Origin: Caldilineaceae bacterium
Lineage (GTDB): Bacteria > Chloroflexota > Anaerolineae > Caldilineales > Caldilineaceae
Direction: 5' to 3'
Length of the DNA stretch: 64,000 nt
Assembly: GCA_026645575.1 (NCBI GenBank)
Contig: JAPKMW010000043.1
Span: 1-64,000 of the forward strand
Positions 16,582 through 26,618 of this stretch are shown piece after piece. Both the position numbers and the translations under genes were made by a program. How positions within the stretch are numbered: position 1 is the first letter of the stretch; each line of letters opens with the position of its first letter. The notes beneath the pieces were generated by a model. That model did no database searches, had not been told where the DNA came from, and worked only from the letters and a program-made list of their open reading frames with translations.

Positions 16582-19479
16582 TTACGGCGTGGTCGTCAGA
16601 ACCTCACTACTCGTCACCGTCCCTGTGTCGGTAATTCCACTCGTATCCGTAATCACACCACCACTAGAACTGCCGGCTGGGGTCTCGGTTGGCAGTGCGC
16701 TGCCTTCGGGCGTCCAGGTTGGGGATGGTTCCAAGGGCGGCGCTACAGTGGGGGCCTCAGTGGGCGTCTCCGGTGGCGGCGGCAAGGTCCAGGTCGGCTC
16801 CGGCGTAGGCGGCACGACGACCGGCGTGTCAGTTGGGAAAACCGGCGGGGTATCGGTGGGCAACGGCAGTGGGGTCGGCGCCTCCGGCGTCCAGGTTGGC
16901 GTCGCCTCGACCGGTGTAGGCGGCGCTTCACGGGTGACAAAGACGCGCACCCGTGTTTCCCGTTCCGCCCCGGCCTGGTCGCGTACAACCAGGCGCAAGG
17001 TATGGGGGCCTTCCTCTAAACCGCTCGTATCCCATTGGCCCAACACGTTGTCAACGACTGGGCTGCCATATGGCCCGCTTACCGGCGGACTAAAGGCGCC
17101 CGGATCATGGCTGACGCCATATTGCAGTTCATAGCTGGCAAAGGCCGGCGCATCGGCGCTGCCGACTACGGTGACAATGCCGCTGACAATCTCCCCTTCC
17201 ACTGGCTCGCGTATCACCACATTGGCTTCACCCGTGTAGACATCGCTCTGGTCAGTGGGGGGCTGGGAGATGCCATTTCTCTCAGCCCACTCGCGGTATT
17301 GTTCCGGGTAGACAATGTAATCTTTTTCCTCAATGGCGTCCGGCGGCGTGAACTCGGTCGCCAGCTTGCCGGTCAATCTGTCCAGCTTGATGCGCTGGTG
17401 CAGATCCTTCTCCGGCGGCAGCGGCGGTCGATCCTCGGCAAACCAGAGCGTGCGCCGTTCTGGGCAGGCGACGCTGGGCTGCGTCCCCGTGTCGGCGCAG
17501 ACTTCCCACTGGCGCACACCGGGCGGCGGCGTGAAATCAGCCGCCGGTTGGTCGGCCAGGGCCGTGCGCATAAACTCATTCCAGATGGGCGCGGCGCCGG
17601 TAATGCCGGAGATGTTGCGCATCTCGCTGTTGTCACTGTTCCCCACCCACACACCGGTGACCAGTTGCGGCGTGTAACCCATCGTCAAGACATCGCGGAA
17701 GTCGTTGGTGGTGCCGGTTTTCGCCGCTGCCGGTCGATCCAACCGCAAGAGTGAATTGGGACCAAAGACTGGGGCGCGGGCGTCATTGTCCCGCAAGATG
17801 TCGGTGATCAGAAAAGCATCGACCGCGCTGATCACCTGTTCGCCACTGTTTGGCGATGTCTGGCAAGCTCTATCCGAACCCTCACCGCAAAAGACTTCCC
17901 CGTTGCTATAGGAAATCTTCAAAATCGTCACTGGCGGCACATAGCGCCCCTGGTTCGCCAAGACGGCAAAGGCGCCGGTCATCTCTACCAGCGGGATTTC
18001 ACCGGCCCCCAGCGAGAGGCTTAAGCCATAATCGGGGCGGGTGAGGGTGGTAATGCCAAAGCGGGGGGCCATCACCACGAAATTCTGGACGCCAAGCATC
18101 TGAATGGCCCGCACTGCCGGGATATTGAGACTCATCCCCAACGCTGAGCGCACCGTCACCAGACCCCGTTCGCGATTGTCATAGTTGGTCGGCACATAGG
18201 GCGGGTTGGCGCCATCGGGAAATTCCTGTTTGATGTCCGCCACCAACGTGCCGGGGGTCCAGCGTTCCTCTACCGGCAGATCATTTCTGGCAAAGGCGCT
18301 GACATAGACCAGCGGCTTGATTGTGCTGCCGGGCTGACGGGGCGCCAACGCCATGTTGACCTGACCGTCGATCTCCACGTTGTTGAAATCGGCGCTGCCG
18401 ACCAGGGCGAGAATTTCGCCGGTGTCGGGGCGCATCGCTACCAACGCCCCATTGGAGACATTGTAATCCGCCACGCGCGCCACTTGTTCCGCCACAATCT
18501 GTTCGGCTTCGGCTTGCAGGCGCGGGTCGAGCGAGGTGGTAACGCTGAAACCGCCTTGAAAAACCTCGTTGGGGCCAATGATTTGCTCCAACTGTTGGCG
18601 GACAAAGAGCGTAAAGTGGGGCGCCTTAAGATCATAACTCACCGGTGCAAAACGGAGATCTTCCAGCCAGGCGCGATCCGCTTCCTCTTTGGAAATAAAG
18701 TTGCTTTCCACCATCAACGCCAATACCACAGCCTGCCGCTCTCTGGCGCGCTCACGGTTTGTATACGGGTCGTAGTAGGCCGGTGCTTGCGGTAGACCGG
18801 CCAATAGGGAAGCTTCGCCTAGCGTCAAATCGGCCACATCTTTATTAAAATAGGTTTGTGCCGCCGCTTCGGCGCCGTAGGCCAGGTTGCCGTAATTGAT
18901 ATCATTAAGATAAATTTCAAGGATTTTATCCTTTTGATACTCGCGACTAATTTCTGCCGAGAGGACTGCCTCTTTGATCTTGCGCATAATGGAGCGCTCG
19001 GCGGACAAAAAGCGCATCTTGACCACCTGTTGGGGAATGGTCGAGGCGCCGGAGACAATATCCCCTTCGCGCACGGCATAGTAGATTGCGCGCGCCAGGG
19101 CGAAGTAATCGATGCCGCGATGTTGATAGAAATTCGCATCTTCCGTGGCAATGGTTGCCTGACGCAGATAGGGGGAGATGCGATTTAACGGCGTATAGGT
19201 GCGCCGGCCAGCCTCAATGCTGGTTGGATCAAAGGCTTCATTGAGCAGATTTCCCTCACGGTCGAGAATCCGCATACTCTGCGACGGCGCAAAATCGCTA
19301 CTTTCCAAAGCCGTCGCCGGCGGTAAGGTGCCGGCGATCATGGCATAGGCCAATAGCAACCCCGCGACACCCAGCAGCGCCAAAATTAAAAACGTCACCG
19401 ACCCAATGGTCATGCCTCGGTTAAACTCACTCCGCGGCGGTCGGGGCCGGGGCGACGGAGCGGATTTTAGTTCGTACAT
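16582..19479 (-). CDS. Bifunctional penicillin-binding protein 1A
   Basis: A 965-residue class A PBP that polymerises and crosslinks peptidoglycan. A short cytoplasmic N-terminus precedes one membrane helix (about 26-50). The GT51 glycosyltransferase contains [11 protein letters not shown] with catalytic Glu113, [11 protein letters not shown] and a [14 protein letters not shown] box. The transpeptidase has SxxK as GSTIKP (Ser385), SLNIP as the SxN-type motif and AKTGTT (Lys587). A module follows (about 700-830), then a long Pro/Thr-rich C-terminus made of repeated PTPT-, TDTP- and TWTP-type words, probably an extended wall-spanning tail. It faces a convergent secreted-protein gene across a strong terminator. 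AGGTGA upstream of the ATG supports the start. Confidence 0.92.
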   Translation of the reverse strand: MYELKSAPSPRPRPPRSEFNRGMTIGSVTFLILALLGVAGLLLAYAMIAGTLPPATALESSDFAPSQSMRILDREGNLLNEAFDPTSIEAGRRTYTPLNRISPYLRQATIATEDANFYQHRGIDYFALARAIYYAVREGDIVSGASTIPQQVVKMRFLSAERSIMRKIKEAVLSAEISREYQKDKILEIYLNDINYGNLAYGAEAAAQTYFNKDVADLTLGEASLLAGLPQAPAYYDPYTNRERARERQAVVLALMVESNFISKEEADRAWLEDLRFAPVSYDLKAPHFTLFVRQQLEQIIGPNEVFQGGFSVTTSLDPRLQAEAEQIVAEQVARVADYNVSNGALVAMRPDTGEILALVGSADFNNVEIDGQVNMALAPRQPGSTIKPLVYVSAFARNDLPVEERWTPGTLVADIKQEFPDGANPPYVPTNYDNRERGLVTVRSALGMSLNIPAVRAIQMLGVQNFVVMAPRFGITTLTRPDYGLSLSLGAGEIPLVEMTGAFAVLANQGRYVPPVTILKISYSNGEVFCGEGSDRACQTSPNSGEQVISAVDAFLITDILRDNDARAPVFGPNSLLRLDRPAAAKTGTTNDFRDVLTMGYTPQLVTGVWVGNSDNSEMRNISGITGAAPIWNEFMRTALADQPAADFTPPPGVRQWEVCADTGTQPSVACPERRTLWFAEDRPPLPPEKDLHQRIKLDRLTGKLATEFTPPDAIEEKDYIVYPEQYREWAERNGISQPPTDQSDVYTGEANVVIREPVEGEIVSGIVTVVGSADAPAFASYELQYGVSHDPGAFSPPVSGPYGSPVVDNVLGQWDTSGLEEGPHTLRLVVRDQAGAERETRVRVFVTREAPPTPVEATPTWTPEAPTPLPLPTDTPPVFPTDTPVVVPPTPEPTWTLPPPPETPTEAPTVAPPLEPSPTWTPEGSALPTETPAGSSSGGVITDTSGITDTGTVTSSEVLTTTP

Positions 19480-19504
19480 AGTTCACCTGATTTATCGGTA
19501 TACG

Positions 19505-19570
19505 AGTTACGAATTACGAGTTACGAATTACGATCTTGATGTCGTAATTCATAACTCGTAATTCGTAACT
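19505..19570. repeat. Inverted repeat of ACGAGTTACGAATT words
   Basis: Arms of 29 bases (19505-19533 and 19542-19570) match with one difference. Each arm is itself a tandem of GAATTACGAGTTACG words. It lies between two minus-strand genes, after the membrane glycosyltransferase and before PBP1A. The same words form the hairpin at 55061. Confidence 0.8.
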
Positions 19571-19583
19571 TCTTTGTCTTCAC

Positions 19584-21146
19584 TCAAGACGGCCAATCCC
19601 ACGGCAGCGTGTTTTGATAGACCCACGCCGCCAGTTGCAGCCATTGTAGCATAAGCAAGGGAATTGTCCCCCCTGCCAGGTAGCGTGGATCAGCAAATCG
19701 ATGGGGCAACGTGGTCGTCAACAACAGCGCTGCCGGAATGGCGGCTAGACTAAAGAGATCCCAATCGCGCTGGCCGCCATAATCCGGGTTCCAAACCCAG
19801 ATAAAGAGTTGATAACTCAACGCAGCAAAGAGCAAAAATGGAACCCATTGGACGGCTGATGGGTTGGCATCGGTTGCCGGTTTCTTTGTTGCGCGAAAAC
19901 CTATCTTTGCGCACAAGCCAGACAAGGCCACCAGCAGCAAGGCCGGCAACACCACCGGCGCGACCAGCAATTGCTGGTTGAGAAAGTCGCGCAGGTGGAG
20001 CCAGCTAAACATCGTGTAGTGTTCCCAACGCGTGGTCACAGCCCAAAGCGGCACAAAGGGGCGACCGTCACCGCCGCCGGGGCGATCCGTACTCAGCAAC
20101 GCCGCCAGCCCGTGGCCGCCCCCTTCCATCAACCCGATCACCGAGATCCCGCCGATCAACATGGGCAGGGCAATGGCAATGCCGGTAGATAAGACGGCGG
20201 GTTGGCGGGATTTGTTCTGGTTTTGCGCCTGTTTTTGCCAATGGATCCAGCCAACATACAGGAGCGACGGCGCTAGAATCACCGTGCTGGGGTGAAAGGC
20301 GTTGGTGAGCGCCAGCAGAGTCGCTGCCAGCCACAGCGGTGACCGTCCCGTGATCACTCGCAAGCCCACCCAGAGATAGAGCAAGATGCCGGCGGCGGCA
20401 AAGCTGTAATTTTCGATATAGCCAAAAAAGAGCTGCAACACGCCCAGGCTGGTCAACAAACCAAAGGTGAGCCAGCCCAGCGCACGAGTGTGGTCGCGCA
20501 CCAACCCCAACAGCGCCAACAGATAAAACAGCCCGGCGACCGGACTAAGCAGCCGATAAACTGGAACGGCATCTTCCCAACCAAAGCGCTCATGCCAGCC
20601 CAGCCAAAGTTGACTGTGCAAAAAAAGATCCAGCGGCGCCTGCCACGAATGGGTCAACCGCAGCGCTGGATCGGGCCAAGCGATGGCTTTGGAGAGCAAA
20701 TAGGCGTCACCCCAACGGGTATGGGCAATGGGAAAAGCGTAAAAGGCGAGGAGCAGGAGCAAGATGATGGCGATAATAAAGGTGTGTTGCGTGTTGCGTG
20801 TTGCGCTTGCCCTGAGCAAAGTCGAAGGGTGATTCGTAACTCGGAATTTCGGCCACAGCAAAAGTTCACGTCCCCACCAGACGATGATCCAACCGATGAT
20901 CAGGCTTGCAGAAACGATCATCACCCAGGTTGGCAGATAAGTGACCGGCCAGAGGCCCCACCAGGCGGCTTCGGCGCTGTCGGCTTCAGGGATGGCAGTT
21001 GGGGTGGGCGGCAAGGTGCGGACATAAAAGTGGAGGGAAAGCAGCAATAGGGCGATGACATGGCAACCGGCAACGAGCCAGTGCTGACAAAGGATAAGTG
21101 ACAAGGTGACAGGGTGACAAGGTGGTTGGGTGACAGGATTGCTCAA
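19584..21146 (-). CDS. Polytopic membrane protein, glycosyltransferase-like
   Basis: A 520-residue protein with about 11 hydrophobic helices, in the general style of GT-C glycosyltransferases: a periplasmic-loop [14 protein letters not shown] pattern with acidic residues after the third helix, GYIENYSF, and [10 protein letters not shown]. No family can be named with confidence. Two segments are repeat-derived. The first ~15 residues ([13 protein letters not shown]) are encoded by the GTGACAGGG hairpin at 21090-21190, so the native start is uncertain and may lie inside the frame. Residues about 98-122 ([17 protein letters not shown]) come from a 70-bp short-word insertion at 20783-20851 that keeps the frame open. 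Neighbours are envelope genes. Confidence 0.6.
   Translation of the reverse strand: MSNPVTQPPCHPVTLSLILCQHWLVAGCHVIALLLLSLHFYVRTLPPTPTAIPEADSAEAAWWGLWPVTYLPTWVMIVSASLIIGWIIVWWGRELLLWPKFRVTNHPSTLLRASATRNTQHTFIIAIILLLLLAFYAFPIAHTRWGDAYLLSKAIAWPDPALRLTHSWQAPLDLFLHSQLWLGWHERFGWEDAVPVYRLLSPVAGLFYLLALLGLVRDHTRALGWLTFGLLTSLGVLQLFFGYIENYSFAAAGILLYLWVGLRVITGRSPLWLAATLLALTNAFHPSTVILAPSLLYVGWIHWQKQAQNQNKSRQPAVLSTGIAIALPMLIGGISVIGLMEGGGHGLAALLSTDRPGGGDGRPFVPLWAVTTRWEHYTMFSWLHLRDFLNQQLLVAPVVLPALLLVALSGLCAKIGFRATKKPATDANPSAVQWVPFLLFAALSYQLFIWVWNPDYGGQRDWDLFSLAAIPAALLLTTTLPHRFADPRYLAGGTIPLLMLQWLQLAAWVYQNTLPWDWPS
20783..20851. repeat. Short-word repeat inserted in frame in a membrane-protein gene
   Basis: Three tandem GTGTTGC heptamers followed by GCTTGCCCTGAGCAAAGTCG and GATTCGTAACTCGGAATTTC. 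The middle word is the CTTTGCTCAGGGC-type sequence that I recognise as a frequent insertion in Chloroflexota genomes; the last resembles the hairpins at 19505 and 55061. The insertion adds about 23 codons to a loop between two predicted helices without breaking the frame. Confidence 0.6.
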
Positions 21147-21190
21147 CGTACACTCTTTTCACCGTGTCATCTTGTCACCTTGTCACCCTC
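21090..21190. repeat. GTGACAAGG-word inverted repeat overlapping a gene start
   Basis: Tandem GTGACAAGGTGACAGG words at 21098-21136 pair with CACCTTGTCACCCT words at 21170-21189; 14 consecutive bases are perfectly complementary (21111-21124 with 21176-21189). The left arm encodes the first residues of the gene ending at 19584. Related words occur inside the next gene at 23516-23582. Confidence 0.75.
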
Positions 21191-21194
21191 ATCA

Positions 21195-21890
21195 TTACTG
21201 ACCAATGATCAGAAATTCCGCCGCCACCCAACCACCATCCGGGTTGTCGGTATTGTCACCGGTGGCCGGCGGGATCTGCACCCAGAGACCGTCACCGCTG
21301 GTGGCGATCACTTGATAGGTTTCGCCATCGTAGGCGTAGCCGACAATGGGCGAATCGGTGGTCGGTTCACTGCGCACACGCAAGCGGATGCCCTCAGTGC
21401 TGACCAGCGCAAAGCCCGGTTGCGGCGTCGGCACCAGCGTGACCGCCGGCGCAGCTTCACTGTTGGTTGTGGTGGCGGTGTTTGTCACCGGGGCAGCAGC
21501 AGTGGTGTCGCCGACGGCGAGATCGGTAATATCACCTTCCACTGTCACAAAGTTGGCCGAAACCCAGCCGGCGCCGGTCGGCGAGCTATCAATCGCTAGT
21601 TGAATCCATTGCCCATCGTCGCTTAGGGCCAGGACGCGATAGCTTTCACCGGCCGCAATCCCTGCCACCACTTCACTGGCCTCATTGGGATCCTGGCGCA
21701 CCCGCAGCGACCGGGTGGAGACCGTCGCCATGGCGCCATCTTCGGCCGGCGCTGCGGCTGTGTCTGCCGCCGGAGCGTCACTGGTCGCGCTGTCCGGCGT
21801 TGCTGTGGGTAGTGGTATGGTACAACCACTGATCAGGCCGACCAAGAGCAGGCCGGTTACGAGGGCAGAGGTAAAAAATCGCACGTTCAT
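21195..21890 (-). CDS. Lipoprotein with two bacterial SH3 domains
   Basis: A 231-residue lipoprotein. The N-terminus has a basic start, a hydrophobic stretch and the lipobox LISGC, so it is probably lipid-anchored at the outer face of the membrane. An Ala/Thr/Pro-rich linker leads to two SH3b domains (about 58-125 and 160-231), each with the RLRVRxxP..... pattern, a glycine-rich turn, GxxWVQI or GQWIQL, and GWV.A.F. SH3b domains bind peptidoglycan stem peptides or other wall ligands. AAGGAG seven bases before the ATG at 21890 decides the start; the longer frame to 21965 lacks a signal peptide. Bases 21891-22168 hold no further coding signal. Confidence 0.8.
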   Translation of the reverse strand: MNVRFFTSALVTGLLLVGLISGCTIPLPTATPDSATSDAPAADTAAAPAEDGAMATVSTRSLRVRQDPNEASEVVAGIAAGESYRVLALSDDGQWIQLAIDSSPTGAGWVSANFVTVEGDITDLAVGDTTAAAPVTNTATTTNSEAAPAVTLVPTPQPGFALVSTEGIRLRVRSEPTTDSPIVGYAYDGETYQVIATSGDGLWVQIPPATGDNTDNPDGGWVAAEFLIIGQ

Positions 21891-22168
21891 TCCAGACTCC
21901 TTCAAACGAATTGGCTGCATTGGGTTAGCGCGGTAGCCCGCAGCTAAGTAGGTGCAGCATAGCAATAAGAATGCACTTGCAACAAGCGCAGGGTTGTCGT
22001 TCTGGTGTAGCAGCCCCCCTTTTTGGGGAAAGGGTTGGTAGGGCCAATACGATTGTGCATTATGTCACGCTTTTCGTGATATGACAAACTGGATTGCGCT
22101 AAAGCAAATCGTCATTTATGGTGAAACCGCTGGCAGAGAAAGCGTGTGATGCGCAAAGCACCCAAATG

Positions 22169-24091
22169 TCATGGAAGCGTAGGCAAATCGACGGCGCCGA
22201 CGGCGCGGCCATCCTGTTCCGCATAAAGGATGACCCGCAACAGTGTGCTTTGCGGGGTGATGGAGGTCGGCATAATAAGATAATAGACATCGCGCACCGT
22301 CTCTCCCGGCAGCCAACTGGTAGTGGGCGCCACCAGCCGTAATGGATAGCGATCTTCCTGCATCAACACCTGATCGTTGGCGACAAAGCGTAATGACACC
22401 TTATACACTTCGGTCAGGACGCGATTTGGGCGCCAGTAGAGCGTTAAGCGTAGCGCCGGCCCCCCCGCTTCGGCCAGCCAGACCCGATCATAGCCGACCA
22501 GTTCGAGGGCGCCATCGACAAAAGGTTGGGCCAACGCGTGTTGCGGGGCGCCGGCTTGGGCCTCTCCACGCGGCCAGACCCGCACCAACGGTCCGTCGCC
22601 GCTAAAGCTGTAGCGTTCGGCAATCCCGGCAACTTCCTGAGTGAGATAGGTAGGATACCCTTGCGCCATCGCCGCATCGACTGCCGCCTGGCGGTCAGCC
22701 GGCTGATCGGCCACAACAACAGTAGCGTTGCGCCCCAAGCCTTCCGCCGCCTGCATATACTTCAACGCCGTCGCCTGTCCCTCCAGGGCAATGACCCGAC
22801 TTTCCGGGGGAAAATCGACTTTGGCGACGGCCACCGCCGTATCATGGACAGCCCAATCCTGGCTACGATTGACCAGCGGCCCCCGTTCCCCTATCCCCAG
22901 TAGGAGCAAAACGCAACAGCCGGTGGCAATGCCCTGCGCCACCACTGACCAGCGGTGCAACAGTTGCGTCAGGGCGGCAACGCCAGCCCCACTGAAGAGC
23001 GCAAAACAGAGCCAAGCCGGCAACAGAAAGACCTCTTGATCGCCCACTTGATAACTCATGGCAAAGAGCAGGTTGGTCAACAAGATCACCAGCAGGCCGC
23101 ACCACCAGCGCCGTGGCTGGCCGACCGTCAACACCCAACCCAGACCCAATAGCCCCAAACCCAGACCCACCAGGCCAATTTGCGCCTGCCAAAGTCGCCA
23201 CCAGTCGCCGATGGTCATCGCCACCGATAAACTGTTTTGGCTAAAGAAGCCGGTGTATCCCCGCGCCAGCACATGCTCCCAGAAACCAGCCCAACTGTTG
23301 ACATAGCTGCCGCGCAAGTCACTGGCTCCCATTGCCGCCCGCAGCGGAAGGAAGAGATAGAGCAGCAGCGGCGCCTGCCCGACAACTCCCCATTTCAACC
23401 ACTGGCGGCTAAGCGGCCAGATCGCCTTTTGCCCCCACAGCATGAGTAACAACCCCGGCGCCAGCAACACAATGGTGCGGTGGTGAGTTAGGGCGAGGCC
23501 GAAGAGGAGGGCGAGGAGGGTGACAGGGTGACAGGGTGACAAGGTGACAGGGTGACAGGGTGACAGGGTGATGCGTAAGGTGACAAGGAGGATGGCGACG
23601 ACGAAAAGGTTGTGGAGGGCGTAGACTTCGGCGATGGTGGCTTGGCTCCACCAGACGGGGCTGAGACCAAAGGCCAGGGTGGTTGCCAGGGCAGGCCAGT
23701 GGGTTGGTGTTTTGGTGGACACAGTTTGGCTGAGGAGGCGTTGGGCCAGGGCAAAGATCAAGCCGATGGTGATGGCGGCAGCCAGGGCGCTGAAAAGGTT
23801 CATCCGCCACGCCCAGTTGCCAACCGGAAAGAGAACGCGACTCCAAAACCCACTGAGCAAAATATAGAGCGGGTAGCCGGTGGGGTGGGCAATGCCGAAG
23901 GTGGGCCCGACCAACTGAAATTCCAGGCTGTCGTCATACAGCACAGTGATGCTGGGCGCCGCGGTGCGGGCATAGAGCAGAAAAAAGAGCAAGCCCACCA
24001 ACCAAGGCAAGAAACGTTCCCAGCGCGCGAGCAAGGCTTGATAGCGGCGGCGTGATTGGGGCGCCGCCATTGCGGAAAAAGGCGTTGACAT
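22169..24091 (-). CDS. DUF2723-type membrane protein (putative O-mannosyltransferase fold)
   Basis: A 640-residue polytopic protein. The N-terminal half carries the DUF2723 hallmarks, with an acidic pair after the first helix (LYDDSLEFQLVGPTFGIAHP) followed by TGYPLYILL and the R-MNLFSAL box. Ten or so helices follow, then a C-terminal periplasmic region of about 190 residues without helices. The family is related to lipid-linked GT-C glycosyltransferases; the substrate is unknown. I chose the ATG at 24091 (MSTPFSAMAA), since the extension to 24133 has no ribosome-binding site. Residues about 170-192 are encoded by GTGACAGGG repeats at 23516-23582, an in-frame insertion in a loop. The RraA-like gene diverges from the same region. 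Confidence 0.75.
   Translation of the reverse strand: MSTPFSAMAAPQSRRRYQALLARWERFLPWLVGLLFFLLYARTAAPSITVLYDDSLEFQLVGPTFGIAHPTGYPLYILLSGFWSRVLFPVGNWAWRMNLFSALAAAITIGLIFALAQRLLSQTVSTKTPTHWPALATTLAFGLSPVWWSQATIAEVYALHNLFVVAILLVTLRITLSPCHPVTLSPCHPVTLLALLFGLALTHHRTIVLLAPGLLLMLWGQKAIWPLSRQWLKWGVVGQAPLLLYLFLPLRAAMGASDLRGSYVNSWAGFWEHVLARGYTGFFSQNSLSVAMTIGDWWRLWQAQIGLVGLGLGLLGLGWVLTVGQPRRWWCGLLVILLTNLLFAMSYQVGDQEVFLLPAWLCFALFSGAGVAALTQLLHRWSVVAQGIATGCCVLLLLGIGERGPLVNRSQDWAVHDTAVAVAKVDFPPESRVIALEGQATALKYMQAAEGLGRNATVVVADQPADRQAAVDAAMAQGYPTYLTQEVAGIAERYSFSGDGPLVRVWPRGEAQAGAPQHALAQPFVDGALELVGYDRVWLAEAGGPALRLTLYWRPNRVLTEVYKVSLRFVANDQVLMQEDRYPLRLVAPTTSWLPGETVRDVYYLIMPTSITPQSTLLRVILYAEQDGRAVGAVDLPTLP
23516..23582. 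repeat. Tandem GTGACAGGG octamers inside a membrane-protein gene
   Basis: About seven tandem GTGACAGG/GTGACAAG words lie within the coding sequence and translate on the minus strand as alternating TLSPCHPV units. The same words form the intergenic inverted repeat at 21090-21190. The insertion keeps the frame and lies between two predicted helices. Confidence 0.75.
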
Positions 24092-24211
24092 GATAACCCG
24101 GTCGTGTGTTATGATTAACGGAACAATCACCAATATACTCGAATTACCGTGTGATTACCAAAAACACAATCATTCACGCCAAACCTTCAATCTTTCATCA
24201 AGGAGAATGCA

Positions 24212-24949
24212 ATGGCTACCCTTTCTGTACAGGAGATGCTTGACGAGTTACGCCAGTATGACACCCCCTCCATTACCAACGTCGTTGCCACCTATCCCGA
24301 AAGCAAGCTTTGTCTCGGTCTCTACAACCCGTGGACAGAAAATTGGTACACGGACCAGACGCTGCGCTGCATGTACCCCGAACTGGGCGCGCTGGTGGGC
24401 TATGCCGTCACCTGTGTCTATGGCCTGCCCGACCCCAACTTCAAACGCTTGACCTTTATGGATGTGCTGGATGCCCTCGACGCCTCGCCCAAGCCGACGA
24501 TTTTGGTCTTACAACAAAAGTTTCCGCCCCATCTGGCCGGCAAGGTCGGTCTGGCCGGCGGCAACATGGTCTCGGCCATGAAGGCGATCAACTGTCTGGG
24601 GTTGCTCTCCAATGGCCCCTCGCGCGACATCGACGAAGTGCGCCCGATGAAATTCCAATACATGCTCACCGGCATCACCCCCGGTCATGGCGCGCAGGCG
24701 GTGCAGGCAGTCAACGTGCCGGTCTCGGTCTGCGGCATGGATGTCGCCCCTGGCGAAATCATTCACATGGATGAGAATGGCGCCTGTAAATTCCCCGCTG
24801 ATAAGTTGGAAGCGGTGCTGATGAACGCCCGCGCCTTGCGCGCTGAAGAGAGCGACCGCATGGGCCGCCTGCAAAAAGCCAAATCCGCCGCCGAACTGCG
24901 CGCCATCTTTGGCGGTCATTCGTATGCCGCGGAGAAGGAGAAGAAGTAG
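24212..24949 (+). CDS. RraA-family protein
   Basis: A 245-residue protein of the RraA/HMG-aldolase fold: LAGGNM (residues 114-119), NGPSRDIDEVR (Arg138, Asp139, with Glu/Asp ligands following), then VCGMDVAPGEIIHMDENGA, all conserved in the family. Members include 4-hydroxy-4-methyl-2-oxoglutarate/oxaloacetate aldolases and the RNase E inhibitor RraA. The presence of the metal-site Asp and Arg suggests an aldolase or decarboxylase rather than a regulator, but the substrate cannot be read. AAGGAG precedes the ATG. The gene is alone on the plus strand, ended by the strong hairpin at 24959. Confidence 0.8.
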   Translation: MATLSVQEMLDELRQYDTPSITNVVATYPESKLCLGLYNPWTENWYTDQTLRCMYPELGALVGYAVTCVYGLPDPNFKRLTFMDVLDALDASPKPTILVLQQKFPPHLAGKVGLAGGNMVSAMKAINCLGLLSNGPSRDIDEVRPMKFQYMLTGITPGHGAQAVQAVNVPVSVCGMDVAPGEIIHMDENGACKFPADKLEAVLMNARALRAEESDRMGRLQKAKSAAELRAIFGGHSYAAEKEKK

Positions 24950-24958
24950 TCATCCACT

Positions 24959-25017
24959 GCTCTTGGCGAGTCCATGACTCGCCCCAAGCTAGGGCGAGTC
25001 ATGGACTCGCCAAGAGC
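24959..25017. terminator. 26-bp perfect hairpin between convergent genes (GCGAGTCC family)
   Basis: Arms 24959-24984 and 24992-25017 are perfectly complementary with a seven-base loop. Each arm contains the nested palindrome GGCGAGTCCATGACTCGCC. Copies of this family recur at 43376 and 50126. Confidence 0.85.
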
Positions 25018-25039
25018 GAACTTGTTCTTTTCCAGGATC

Positions 25040-25780
25040 TTACGTTTGCTCCTGATAGGGTGGCAAGCCCTGTAAAAAGTCGGCGTCAACCTTTAACGCC
25101 ACCTCTTCGTCAGTCACGTCACGAATCCAGTAGGTAGGGATTAGCCGTTTCTCGCGAAAGAGCCAGCCTTCGGCAATGAGCAGGTGGGTGACGCGATGGC
25201 TCTCATCGTCGGTGATAACGCGGGCAACGCTCCCCACTGGTTGCCCGGCGCTGTCCACCACGTCGGCCCCTTCTTTCAAGGCGATGCTGCCGTCGGGAAC
25301 ATTGCGTTCGGTCTCGACCGCATAGCCCGCTCCGGGGTAAGCGCCGCCGGCATCAGCGCCGGCAGTGTAGGCGCCGCCAGGGTAGCCATACAAGCTGGGG
25401 TAATAGCCTGGCACCGCAGCGCCGACCGGCGGATAGGCATAGAGCGGGCGCGCATAGGCGCCAACCGCATTGGTCGCCGCCGATGTTGTCGCGCTGCCAT
25501 CCATCCCGGTAGTGGCGTCATCGTCGTAGGGGCGGTAGTAGGTTTCTTCAAAGGGCGGCAAATCATCCAGTGTGCCGGCATCGGCGCGCAGACGAACTTG
25601 AGCGGCTGATGCTTGATCAACCAAAGCAATGGGCGCGACTTTATCCTCGGTAAAAAGCCAGCCTTGACGGATGACAACATGGGTCACCGCCTGGCTTTCC
25701 GGGTCGATCACCACTCGGTCGATGGCGCCTACCTCTTGCCCGTCGGCTGTGTAGACAGGGGTGTTTTCACGAAATTGCAT
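25040..25780 (-). CDS. Duplicated PRC-barrel-like protein
   Basis: A 246-residue soluble protein with two PRC-barrel-type halves (about 1-75 and 158-240) that resemble each other: (V/A)-(G/D)-x-D-G-Q-(E/P)-V-G-x-(I/V)-x-R-V-(V/I), then THV(V/L)I..GWLF.E, ending DDLPPFEE and QGLPPYQE. They are joined by a Tyr/Pro/Gly/Ala-rich spacer. The start at 25780 has AAGGAGAA six bases upstream; an extension to 25921 is unlike the family. PRC barrels occur in ribosome-maturation and photosynthetic-complex proteins and in stress proteins of this two-domain type; a precise role cannot be read. Confidence 0.75.
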   Translation of the reverse strand: MQFRENTPVYTADGQEVGAIDRVVIDPESQAVTHVVIRQGWLFTEDKVAPIALVDQASAAQVRLRADAGTLDDLPPFEETYYRPYDDDATTGMDGSATTSAATNAVGAYARPLYAYPPVGAAVPGYYPSLYGYPGGAYTAGADAGGAYPGAGYAVETERNVPDGSIALKEGADVVDSAGQPVGSVARVITDDESHRVTHLLIAEGWLFREKRLIPTYWIRDVTDEEVALKVDADFLQGLPPYQEQT

Positions 25781-25894
25781 GAGGGTTCTCCTTTTCTCTG
25801 CATGAATTTGACTGCAGGAACTGGCCTTACCATAGGGCAATTTGTCGAAAACGCCGTATGTCTTGATACAGAACAACGGTAGAAAAGGAAGCGT

Positions 25895-26530
25895 ATGATT
25901 GAATTGGTACGGTGGCAACAACTTTGGCAGCGGTTGACCGGTGTTCTGCCGGCGAACCGCTGGTGGATCGAGCTACAGCAGCAGTATAGCGCGCCCCAAC
26001 GCGCCTATCATACCTTACAACACCTGACCGAATGTTTGCAGCACTTTGACGCCGTCCGCCCATTACTGCATCATCCCGACGAAGTGGAAGTGGCGCTCTG
26101 GGCGCACGATGTGATCTATGACACTCACCGCCGTGACAATGAAGAGGCCAGCGCCGCATGGGTGCAACCGCTTTTACAGGAAACCGCTGCGTCGCCGGCA
26201 ACGATCCAGCGTATCACTGATTGGATTCGCTTGACCAAACACATCGCAGAGCCAGTTGATGCCGACGGCGCCTTCTTGCTCGACATCGATCTGGCGATTC
26301 TAGGTGCTGACACTGCGCGTTTTGCCGAATACGAACAACAAGTTCGCCACGAATACAACTGGGTGGCTTGGCCGGCCTTTTGCACCGGTCGGGCGCAAAT
26401 CTTGCAAAGCTTTTTACAACGCCCTACCATCTATCGCACGCCTTTCTTTCAAGCCCGGTTTGAAGCCCAGGCGCGTATCAATCTGGCTGCGTCACTCACC
26501 AGCTTATCCCATCATAACGTTCCAGAATAA
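25895..26530 (+). CDS. HD-superfamily phosphohydrolase-like protein
   Basis: A 211-residue helical protein matching the predicted metal-dependent HD phosphohydrolase family (COG4339 type). The metal-site residues are YHTLQHL (His39, His43), ALWAHDVIYD (His71, Asp72), and DIDLAILG later in the chain. The substrate is unknown. AAGGAAG six bases upstream supports the ATG. It diverges from the PRC-barrel gene and ends at a hairpin opposite the membrane fusion gene. Confidence 0.8.
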   Translation: MIELVRWQQLWQRLTGVLPANRWWIELQQQYSAPQRAYHTLQHLTECLQHFDAVRPLLHHPDEVEVALWAHDVIYDTHRRDNEEASAAWVQPLLQETAASPATIQRITDWIRLTKHIAEPVDADGAFLLDIDLAILGADTARFAEYEQQVRHEYNWVAWPAFCTGRAQILQSFLQRPTIYRTPFFQARFEAQARINLAASLTSLSHHNVPE

Positions 26531-26535
26531 AGTTG

Positions 26536-26618
26536 ACTCGTCCCGTAGGGACGACTGAGTTTAGGAAAGAGAAAATGATGGTTCCTATCCTAAACTCAAG
26601 CGTCCCTACGGGACGAGT
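26536..26618. repeat. Inverted repeat of the GTCCCGTAGGGAC family
   Basis: Arms 26536-26566 and 26588-26618 are complementary over 31 bases with two differences (ACTCGTCCCGTAGGGACG, then TGAGTTTAGGA). The outer part is itself palindromic (GTCCCTACGGGAC). It lies between convergent genes, and the presumed true stop of the minus-strand gene (26596-26598) lies inside the right arm. A second copy is at 34852. Confidence 0.8.
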
